NCBI RefSeq assembly: GCF_018141445.1
Contig: NZ_CP058649.1
Span: 1,445,001-1,509,000, forward strand
Direction: 5' to 3'
Origin: Vallitalea pronyensis
GTDB taxonomy: Bacteria; Bacillota; Clostridia; Lachnospirales; Vallitaleaceae
Length of the DNA stretch: 64,000 nucleotides
In this document: one piece after another, positions 17,539 through 27,500 of the stretch
How the letters are laid out: each line of letters begins with the position of its first letter
Position numbering within the stretch: the stretch's first letter is position 1
The notes under the pieces: generated by a model
The model's database searches: none
Seen by the model: the letters and a program-made list of their open reading frames with translations, nothing else
What the model was told of the DNA's origin: nothing
Translations under genes and position numbers: made by a program

Positions 17539-18781
17539 AATAGCGTTGGTTTTTCCTGGACAAGGGACCCAATATGTGGGAATGGGAGAATCGTTTTACA
17601 ATAATTATTTAGTATGTCGACAGACTTATGAAGAAGCCAGTGATATATCTGGTGTGGATGTTGCACAGTTGTGTTTCAAAAGCAGCCTTGGTGCTTTAAG
17701 TCAGATTAAAAATATGCAATTGTCCGTTGTAACCACCTGTGTAGCCATTGCTCGTGCTTACTTTTATGAGTATGGCATGACGCCACAATTCTGTGCAGGA
17801 CATAGCGTAGGGGAAATAGCAGCATTCATTGTTTCAGGTGCTATTGGTTTTTCAGATGGTATTCAAATACTCATGAAGAGAGGCGAACTGTTAGAGGAAG
17901 TTTATCATCAACATGTGGGTACGATGCTCATTGCGGAAGAGATTGATTATTCAGCAGTGGAGGGATTAATAGAAGGGTCTAAGCTACATAAGGATGTCTA
18001 TATATCTTGTGAGAGTTCCCATAATCAAATATTACTTAGTGGAACGGATGAAGGTATTGAGATGATTCAAGAGAAGCTTCTTGACCATCAAGCGAGAATA
18101 ACCCCACTGATCACAAGTACACCCATGCATTGTCCCTTAATGGGAAGCATTGAGAAAACATTTTATGATTATTTATGTGGCTTTGAATTCTATCCTTTTA
18201 GAATACCTGTCATAACCAATCTATACGGCACACCTTTTAGTGACCCTGATTTGATTCCAGAGGTGATGTCCAAGCATTTGACCCATCCTGTTAAGTGGAA
18301 GAAAATCATAGAGTGCATGGACAAGTACGGTGTGTCCATTGCCTTAGAAATGGGACCTAAAAATCTGGTCACGAACCTTGTTGGCAATATTGCACCGGAT
18401 ATGACAGCTTATTGCTTCGGCAAAAAAATGGATCGAAAGCACTTTCATGAGAAATTTATAGCGGATGAAAGCTATAAAAAGGATATTCCAGATTTTATGA
18501 GCCGGTGTTTAGGTATTGCAGTGGCCACAAAAAATGCTAATCCATCCACAGAAGCGTATCAAAAAGGCGTCGTGGATAACTATAATGCCATTAAAAAGAT
18601 TCAAAAAGACATTCAAGATACCAATCGTAAGGTTCTAAAAACCGATATGGAAATAGCTCTTCAGTACCTCGAAAATATCATGAAGACAAAAATGGTACCA
18701 GAGAATGAACAAAAGAGCTGGATTAAACGACTGCTGGACGAAACAAGCCATTACTACCTGCTGAAGGAATACTATGTGTAA
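17531..18781 (+). CDS. Discrete acyltransferase (trans-acting AT)
   Basis: A 416-residue FabD-like acyltransferase. The opening LVFPGQGTQYVGMGESFY and the GHSVGEIAAF box with Ser92 mark the active site; the His is probably in the TPMHCPLMGS stretch. The catalytic core ends near residue 300. About 110 extra residues follow, mostly helical and charged, which a plain FabD lacks. The PKS protein has no AT domain, so this enzyme should load its ACPs. Given the extender pathway next door it is probably specific for hydroxymalonyl-ACP rather than malonyl-CoA; residues alone do not prove this. Confidence 0.87.
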   Translation: MDKIALVFPGQGTQYVGMGESFYNNYLVCRQTYEEASDISGVDVAQLCFKSSLGALSQIKNMQLSVVTTCVAIARAYFYEYGMTPQFCAGHSVGEIAAFIVSGAIGFSDGIQILMKRGELLEEVYHQHVGTMLIAEEIDYSAVEGLIEGSKLHKDVYISCESSHNQILLSGTDEGIEMIQEKLLDHQARITPLITSTPMHCPLMGSIEKTFYDYLCGFEFYPFRIPVITNLYGTPFSDPDLIPEVMSKHLTHPVKWKKIIECMDKYGVSIALEMGPKNLVTNLVGNIAPDMTAYCFGKKMDRKHFHEKFIADESYKKDIPDFMSRCLGIAVATKNANPSTEAYQKGVVDNYNAIKKIQKDIQDTNRKVLKTDMEIALQYLENIMKTKMVPENEQKSWIKRLLDETSHYYLLKEYYV

Positions 18782-18798
18782 GTCATTGGAAAGGACGG

Positions 18799-19506
18799 AT
18801 GAGTATGCTGCTATACTGTGTGCCTCATGCTGGTAGTTCAGCACTTAATTATTATCAATGGAAATTGCATATGATGAAGGGTATCACAATTGTGCCTCTG
18901 GAATTGGCAGGTAGGGGCTCCAAATCAGATAAGCCACTCTATAAAGATTTTCATGAAGCGGTTGACGATTTGGTGGATGATATCCTTCATGATAACCCAG
19001 AAGAAGAATATGCATTATTCGGTCACAGCTTAGGTTGTTGGTTGGTTTATCACCTGTATTTTAGATTGCTAGAGAAAGGCATGAAACCACCCGTACATCT
19101 GTTTTTTTCTGGCAGATGGTCCCCATTAACCCATAAGGAAGGGCTTAAAAGTACAGAAATGACCGACCAAGAATTTTTGGAGAGCATTAAGGAAATGGGT
19201 GGTACCAGTGACAAAATAATGAATACGACAGAATTCCTAGATAAGTATTTAGCAATATTAAGAAGTGATTTTAACATCATTGATCACTATCAAAATCCTA
19301 CAGACATTCAATTAATTGAAAGTGATATTACGGTATTAAGCGGAACACAAGATAGTTCGATTACAAGTGCAGAGCTCTTTGAATGGCAGAAGACCACCAG
19401 TGGGACGTGCACGATATGTAAGGTGAAGGGAGGACACTTTTTTCATCTGGAAAACATGGAAGATACGATTCATATTATTACAAATAAAATTAAGAGGTTT
19501 GCATAA
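18799..19506 (+). CDS. Type II thioesterase
   Basis: A 235-residue alpha/beta hydrolase of the PKS/NRPS editing family. The nucleophile Ser77 is in FGHSLGCWLVYHL, the N-terminal LLYCVPHAGSSALNY and ELAGRGSKSD segments are typical of the family, and the catalytic His213 is in GGHFFHLE. Type II thioesterases clear misloaded or stalled acyl groups from carrier proteins; a few release products. No integrated TE exists in the assembly line, so release by this enzyme is also possible. The ATG at 18799 is close to AAAGGACGG; 18805 is an alternative start two codons in. Confidence 0.88.
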   Translation: MSMLLYCVPHAGSSALNYYQWKLHMMKGITIVPLELAGRGSKSDKPLYKDFHEAVDDLVDDILHDNPEEEYALFGHSLGCWLVYHLYFRLLEKGMKPPVHLFFSGRWSPLTHKEGLKSTEMTDQEFLESIKEMGGTSDKIMNTTEFLDKYLAILRSDFNIIDHYQNPTDIQLIESDITVLSGTQDSSITSAELFEWQKTTSGTCTICKVKGGHFFHLENMEDTIHIITNKIKRFA

Positions 19507-19571
19507 TGCCTAAGTGGATAGCCATCAATTAAGGTAACATGCAATGCTCTAAAATTGTAGGAGGGTATCAC

Positions 19572-21551
19572 ATGAAAAAATTAAAAGAACTGCTATATGG
19601 TATGCGTCAGGAAAAAGAAAAAGGTGTAAGTTTTGTTCATTCCGATGAACACGTTCATTTTATGTCTTATGAGGATTTATTTAAAAAAGCTACTTGTGTG
19701 AAGGAATATTTATGTCATCAAGGTGTTAGAAAAAACGATGAGGTTATTATAACAACGGATACCACAGAGTGTTTTTATATCACATTTTGGGCTTGTTTAT
19801 TAGGTGATTTTATTGCTGTACCCTTGAGTTTTAGCCTTGATGACCTGGATAAACTTAAAGGTGTTTTGGAGGTTTGTCATCAGGGGGTTTTTGTTACAGA
19901 CAATCAAGAGATGTACCAACATATTAATCAGCAAGCCCTTGGATTTAAAACATGCATATGTTGGGATTTAGACATGTTAGAAAATATGGGTGGGTCACCA
20001 CAAGATACACCCACTGAAAGAGATACCTTTGTCTTATCAGAGGAAGAAAGTGGCATGGACATCGCTTATATTCAATTTTCTTCCGGATCAACAAGTAGTT
20101 TAAAAGGTGTGGGGATAACCAACCTGGGTATCTTAACCAATGTGGATAACCTTCTTGGAAGTCGGGATATACATGGCGAAGAAACATTTGTGACGTGGAT
20201 TCCTCTATACCACAATTTTGGTTTGTTCTTCAATTTATTCATGCCTATACGCTATCAGCAAAATGCTCATATTATAGACACAAAATATGTGGTAAAAAAC
20301 CCCGTTTTCTATCTGGATTACTGTCATAAAGTGAGAGGATCCGTCACGTCTGGAACGAATTTCTACCTTAACTTTATTATTAAATTGTTACAGGAAAAAG
20401 GTATTAGAGAAGATTGGGACTTATCGTGTATCCATTCCATGTTCCTAGGAGCAGAACCCATCTCCATCACCTTATGTAATCAATTTGCAGCCTATATGAA
20501 AGGGTGTAAGTTTAGACGCTCAGCACTGGCGCCAGCTTATGGGCTTACAGAAGGTACATTAGCTGTTTCGGCTACAACAGATGACGATTGTGCACAGAAA
20601 TTATCCGTTAATAAGGAGAGTATGGGCATCGGTCAGCCTTTAGAGATTGTCTCAGATGATGATCCATTAGCCTCAGATATTATTAGTGTTGGAAAGGTAC
20701 TTCCAGCATTTCAACTCAAAATTGTTGACTTGGCTGGTAATCAATTGAAGGATGGACATTTTGGTTTGATATACATTGCAGGTAAATGTGTATTAAAGAA
20801 TTATTATAATTTAGAACGAGATGAAAATTTTGTTGATACGTGGTTTAATACAGGGGATATTGGGTTTATTCATGATGAACGGCTTTATATTACTGCCCGC
20901 TATAAAGAGATGTTTATCTATAACGGTAAAAATTATTATGATAATGATATAGAAAAATACATCCATAAGTTAGGTGTTTTTCAAGATGAACGGGTTGTTA
21001 TACATGGGTATCGTAAACATATAGACGATGTGAACGATAGTGTGATTTGCTTTATTCAAGGCTGCCGTGATATGGATACTATTGTGAGTAAAATTAAAAA
21101 GGTGTTATCCCAGCTTAACAATGTACTGGGCATCTATATTAACGATTTTGTTTTAGTGGATGTTATTCCAAAGACAGTAAGCGGGAAGGTACAGCGGTAT
21201 AAGCTTCTTAAAAATTATCTCAATGGAGAATATGATAAAAAATTATCTGAACTGGCTGTAGAAATGGATAAAGTAAACCAAATTATCGACTGTGATGCAT
21301 CCAGCGTAGGGGATTTTATGGCTAAAACCTTATCAGAAGTTGTGGACCATGATCTTGACTATAGCGGGTCCTTTGTTTCAATGGGTTTGAACTCCATGGA
21401 AATTGCAAAATTACATATGGCAATCAATATAAAATATGGTGATTGTATTTCCATTGCGGACCTTTTTGAATATACAACCATCGAACAACTGGCAGAACAC
21501 ATTGTGGAAAAGGTAGATGGAAGAAAAGAATCTGAAACGCTAATCAGCTAG
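19572..21551 (+). CDS. Fatty acyl-AMP ligase fused to a C-terminal ACP
   Basis: A 659-residue loading protein. Residues about 1-560 are an adenylate-forming domain of the FAAL type, recognised from IQFSSGSTSSLKGVGI, the LYHNFGL and APAYGLTEG segments, and WFNTGDIGFIHD. Residues about 580-650 form an ACP, with the carrier Ser in SMGLNSMEIAKLH. FAALs activate a free fatty acid with ATP and pass it to an ACP without CoA, giving the lipid starter. The ATG at 19572 follows TAGGAGGG; an upstream ATG at 19539 has no such site. It ends 13 nt before the PKS gene and should feed KS1. Confidence 0.9.
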   Translation: MKKLKELLYGMRQEKEKGVSFVHSDEHVHFMSYEDLFKKATCVKEYLCHQGVRKNDEVIITTDTTECFYITFWACLLGDFIAVPLSFSLDDLDKLKGVLEVCHQGVFVTDNQEMYQHINQQALGFKTCICWDLDMLENMGGSPQDTPTERDTFVLSEEESGMDIAYIQFSSGSTSSLKGVGITNLGILTNVDNLLGSRDIHGEETFVTWIPLYHNFGLFFNLFMPIRYQQNAHIIDTKYVVKNPVFYLDYCHKVRGSVTSGTNFYLNFIIKLLQEKGIREDWDLSCIHSMFLGAEPISITLCNQFAAYMKGCKFRRSALAPAYGLTEGTLAVSATTDDDCAQKLSVNKESMGIGQPLEIVSDDDPLASDIISVGKVLPAFQLKIVDLAGNQLKDGHFGLIYIAGKCVLKNYYNLERDENFVDTWFNTGDIGFIHDERLYITARYKEMFIYNGKNYYDNDIEKYIHKLGVFQDERVVIHGYRKHIDDVNDSVICFIQGCRDMDTIVSKIKKVLSQLNNVLGIYINDFVLVDVIPKTVSGKVQRYKLLKNYLNGEYDKKLSELAVEMDKVNQIIDCDASSVGDFMAKTLSEVVDHDLDYSGSFVSMGLNSMEIAKLHMAINIKYGDCISIADLFEYTTIEQLAEHIVEKVDGRKESETLIS

Positions 21552-21564
21552 GGGAGAGAAAAGT

Positions 21565-24500
21565 ATGGCTAGTAAAATGAAAGAAGAAAACAGAGACATC
21601 GCTATTATCGGTATTGGGTTGAAGATATCCTGTGCTCGAGATTTGGAACAGTATTGGGAAATCATCAAGCATAAAATTGGCTGTATTGAAGATTTCCCAA
21701 AATATAGGGAGGAGGAAGTTGAGGGTTTAGTCAACATCTTCCATGACAGCGATAAAGACCCTGCATTTTATCAAGGCTCCTATATTGGAAGAATCGACGA
21801 ATTTGATCATGAGTTTTTCAATATTTCACCACGAGAAGCTTCCTTAATGGACCCTGTTCAGCGTATATTTTTAGAAACAATTAGGAATACATTTGACGAT
21901 GCTGGCTATACGGCAGAGCGCTTGAAACAATCCAAGACAGGTGTATTTTTGGGCTACACAGCTTCATCCTTAAAGGATAACTATATTGTTGATATTGCTT
22001 TTAATCATCCAGAGCTATTACCCTATTCGATGACTGGCAATATGGCGCCGTTAATCCCCTCAAGAATTTCCCATTTACTTGATCTGACTGGACCAACCAT
22101 GGTCATGGATACAGCTTGTTCGTCATCTCTTGTTGCAGTTCATGAGGCTTGCGAACATATTCTGTCAGGTAATTGTCAAATGGCTGTTGCTGGAGGCATG
22201 AAATTAAATGTACTGCCCATCATCTTGGATACAATGAAACTTGGTATTGAATCCCTTGATGGTAAAACAAGAACATTTGATTCGGGAGCAGATGGAGCTT
22301 CCATGGGAGAAGGATGCTGTACGGTATTACTAAAACCCTTAACCTTAGCTGAACAAGATGGGGATATTATCTATGCTGTCATCAAAGGAACGTCCATTAA
22401 TCACGATGGTACAGCTTCAGGTCTAACAGCACCGAATCCCGCAGCACAGTCGGAAGTCATTATGGATGCTTGGGACAAAGCAAGGATTAACCCAGAAGAT
22501 ATCCAGTATATTGAAGCACACGGTACGGCTACAGGGTTAGGAGACCCCATTGAAATACAAGGCATCCAAAAAGCCTTTAGTCGCTTTACGGATAAGAAGC
22601 AGTTCTGTGCTATTGGGTCATCCAAAAGTAATCTGGGACATTTGTATGAATGTGCAGGTATTGCGGCTCTGTTAAAAGTCATTGCGTCCATGCGACACGA
22701 AACCATTCCTGCCACCATTAATTTTTTAACCCCTAATCCCAACATTGATTTTATTAATTCTCCTGTGTATGTGAACACAGAAGCAAAGAGGTGGGATAAA
22801 AGGGAAGGTAAATCTTGTATTGCTGGTGTCAGTGCTTTTGGTTTAAGTGGTACTAATTGTCACGTTGTGGTGGAAGCATATGATCCGCCAAAACAAGAGG
22901 AAGTAACAGCAGAGAATAAACCAACTCTCATAAGTATTTCTGCAAAATCAGATGATAGTTTAAGTGAAAAAATTAATCAATACGTACATTATGTTGAGGA
23001 AAATAATAATACGTTAGATTATTACAATTTTTGTTATAACATTAATCGGTATAACGATATGTATGATAGAAGGATTGCCTTTACAGTTAAAAACAAGGAA
23101 GAGTTATGTTATAAATTGCAGTGGGTTCACAAGCATGGATTAAGCGATTATCCAGAAGAGAAGATATACCATCATGCTATTGTAAGGGATAATCGTGATT
23201 ATCAGAGTCGTAAAATGCAATTAAAGGAAATGCAAGCTTTAACCGATGGGTTAAATAAGATGCTAAAGTCCGTGAATCTTGAAATCCATGACTTAGAAAA
23301 CATCTGTCAACAGATTGTTTTAGGTGGGACACCGCAATGGGAGCTTATGTATGATGGTTATCAAGGGACACATATACCCTTGCCTGTATACCCATTTCAA
23401 CGCACCCGATTATGGTTACCTAAGAAGGTCTATAACAGTAAGAAGAAATTATTCTATAAAAAAGGCTTTAAAAGTGAGCACATGATCCATCAATCAGAGG
23501 TTGCAGAAAGGACTTTGATAGTTGCTTGGCACCAGCAAGCATTAGAAGAGCTGAAGCAAGCTTTTGCCCAGCACGGAAGCAATGTGGAAACCATCTTATT
23601 AGAGGATGTGGATACACTAGCTCAGAAAAAAGAAGAAGTCATGGAAAAACTCCATGAAACGTCCCATATTATTTTTCAATTATACGGGTGTGATTCAGAA
23701 GAAACAGATATCAGGAAGCTCATACGTATGCAGCAAAATAATCTGCATACATTACTGACATTGTCTCAATGGATACAAAAGCAAGATAGTAAATCCAAAG
23801 TAAAGTTAGTGATACTATCGATGAATAGCCTATCCGTTACAGGAAATGAAGCCTTACTGAACCCACAAAACACCACAGCCATGGGACTAGGCAAATGTAT
23901 CACTAAAGAGATTAAGCATATTAAATGTTGTTATCTGGATTATGATGAAGCGACAGCATTCAAACATGTGATGGATGAAGTGTATTCAGAAAATAAAGAA
24001 GAAGTTGTTGTGTACCGAGATCATGTGAGATATGTTGAGTGTTTAGAAGAAATTGTACCTACAGGACAAGATAGTTCAGCATTACTGGTTGATTCAGGTG
24101 TTTATATCATAACCGGCGGTTTGGGTGGTATCGGGTATGAAACAGCGAAGAAAATATGCGAACTGGCAAAAGACGTGACACTCATTATTATAAGTCGGAC
24201 GAAGTTGCCATTTAATACGGACATGGCATCAGCAGACAATAAGGTGAGGGAAAAATACGAGAGATATACTGCATTGCGTCATTTGTCAAAAAATATAGAG
24301 TATTACAGTGTGGATGTATCCCAATATGATATAATGAAAGAGATTATAGATACCACAAGGCAGAAGTATGGAAAAATTAATGGTATCATTCACGCGGCTG
24401 GCATTGGAGGCGGTCAGTTAATTGAAAGTACTACAACAGAGCATTTGGATGCCATGCTTCAGTCCAAAGTATATGGTGCTTGGAACTTGGACCAGCTGAC

Positions 24501-27500
24501 AAAAGAAGACGATCTACTATTTTTTGTATTGTTTTCTTCTATCGCCACTGTTTTTAGCAGCATTGAATTATCAGCTTATACGGCTGCAAATACGTACCTT
24601 GATTATTTTTGTCAGTATCGGCATGCTAATCGATGTGGTAAAACATATACCATTAACTGGGCAACATGGTCAGAAATAGGTATGTCTGTGGAACATAGCT
24701 TTACCATTGATACATTATTTAAAACCATTACCATAAAAGATGGTATAAAAGGCTTCCTAGATGTGCTAGGTTGTGATGAAACAGCCGTTATTATAGGTGA
24801 GTTAAATCTGGAGAGCCAAATAGCTTTGATGCTGCATAATTATCCCGTTAAGTATTCCGATTACATCATGGACAAGTTAGACGCTTTGAAAGCAAAGAAT
24901 AAGAAAGATACGGTTAAGCAGGCATCTTCCCAACCACCTATAAGCTATAGTGGTGATTCAGCGTATAAGGCTATTGAAGTTAAAATTGCTCATGCATGTC
25001 AAGAAGTATTAGGCTATGAAGAAATCGATATTCATGATAACTTTTTTGAGATGGGTGCAGATTCGATTCTTATGGGACATATTTTTAAACACATTAACGA
25101 TGATTACCCTGACCAGTTGCAATTAACGGATTTGTTTGCGTATCCAAGTGTCAGACAGTTATCGGAATACATGAGTTCAAAACAAAATGTAGCCTCACAG
25201 CGGGATAGAGAATCCAAAGAACGGGTTAATAAAATGCCTGTGCATCATGGTGAAAAAGACATTGCTGTTATTGGTATAGGACTTGATTTACCCTGTGCAA
25301 AAAACGTGGATGAGTATTGGGAGCTGATTGTTAATGGTGTCAGCGTGGTCAGGGACATACCAAAAAACAGGGCGAAAGATTTGAAGAATCATTTCTATTA
25401 TTTAGGCATGGATAAAGAGGATATCATCTTTAATAAATGTGCTTACTTAGATGCAATCAATACCTTTGATTACGGGTTATTTAACATGTCACCAAGAGAG
25501 GCTAAACTGATTGATCCCATTAATCGGCTCTTTTTACAATGCAGTCATAGTGCCATTGAAGATGCAGGCTATGGCGGCTTGAAGATAAGAGGGAGTAACA
25601 CTGGCGTATTTCTTGGTTACACAGCTAATCTGGGTAACCTGTACAGCCGTATTTTGTATGAAATTGATGCAGGATTATTCGGAGAATCCCTACCCGTTAA
25701 TCAAGTCAGTATGGCAGCTAGCCGTATTGCTTATGTCAATGATTTAAAAGGACCGAGTATGGTTATTGATACAGCTTGTTCCTCGTCATTGGTTGCTATT
25801 CATACAGCATGCCAGCACATACGCAATGGTGAGTGTGATATGGCCTTAGTTGGAGGTGCATCCATTACCATGGCCCCATTAGCTGGCGGGTTCAAAGTCG
25901 GTTTTGAATCTTTGGAAGAAAAGACAAGATCCTTTTCAGAAGGTGCTATGGGTACAGCAGTAGGGGAAGGTGTTGCAGCTATTTTATTAAAACCATTGTC
26001 CAAAGCGCTGGAGGATAAGGATAATGTATACGGTGTCATCAAGGGAAGTTCTTCTAATCAGGATGGCAGTTCTTTTGGTATAGCTGCTCCTAATTACCTG
26101 GCTCAATCTGAAGTGATACAGAAGGCTTGGTTGCAAGCAGAAGTAGAACCAGAAACAATCAGCTATATAGAAGCCCATGGTACAGGCACAGCACTAGGGG
26201 ATCCCATTGAAGTAAAAGGCATTACCCATGCCTTCAAAGTATTTACCGATCAAAAACAGTTTTGTGCCTTAGGCACCATAAAACCCAATATAGGCCATCT
26301 GAATGAGGCATCGGGTATTAGTGGTTTTATAAAAGTACTTATGATGATGCGTTACAAGGAGCTGGCTCCCACAGTATTTTTCCAAGAGCCCAATCAAAAC
26401 ATTGATTTCATGGACTCACCCGTGTATATGTCCACATTAAGAACAGTGTGGGAAACAGGTGATATCCCTAGAAGAGCAGGGATTACTGGCTTAGGTATGA
26501 GCGGAACCAATTGTCATATTGTCCTTGAAGAACCGCCAGAGGTTGACCATGAAGATATCATGGAGGACATACCCACCATGTGTATCATCTCAGCAAAATA
26601 CCAAGAGGGTTTAAGACTTATTGCAAGTCATTTACTTGCATGGCTATATAAACACGAAGACAGTCATCTATACGACATCCTATATACCCTTGCAACTGGA
26701 AGAGAGCATTATCATTATCGGGTAGGCTTTCAAGTTGGCAGCATACCAGAACTAAAGACATTATTAGAGGCCTATCTTGCTGATGAAGATACCCATACGA
26801 TTTATCAGGGGCATTATGCCATTGTCTCTGAAAACAAAAAAAATAGAGAAGACCATGAAATGACGGTAGAAGAGCATAATGCGTTAAATCAGGCTACAGC
26901 AGAACTTGTTGAAAGCATCACAGATTATAAGGATGTACAGCGCACGGATGCCTTATTGCAGGCATATACAAAGGGTGCTGATATCGATTGGCATCAGCTA
27001 TATTGTCAACAAGGTTATCATCTGCACCTCCCAACGTATCCCTATAAGAAGGAACACTGCTGGATGGCACCACCTACTACGTTGGATGCCATAGAGCGTA
27101 TTAATTTTGATGGTTTTTATTACACCATGAAGTGGATGGAAGAAGAGGAAGAGGCTATTAATCTGGATAATAGCCAGATGGGCAAAACTTATATGATATT
27201 CCACAGCAGTCACACAGCCTTGCATAAAATCTCAGATATTTTAGTGGAACGAGGCATCCATGTGATTCAGGTCTATCTGGGAGAAGCCTATGAAAAAATA
27301 GATGATGAACGCTATGTCATAGGCAGCTCATTAGCATCCTGTGAACAACTTTTTGAAGCCATTTATGGTTATGATATTGATAAAATGATCCATCTTGCGT
27401 CCATTGATGAAGATAAAGAGATACAAGCCCAAGGTAACAATCATCTATCCGATTATTCAACCATTGACAATAGCATTGAAAAAGGTTTTTATAACATTAT

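Noticed and set aside
22401..22778. Antisense ORFs inside the PKS and carbamoyltransferase genes
   Set aside because: Long antisense frames here follow the codon usage of the sense genes. None has a ribosome site or recognisable domain.
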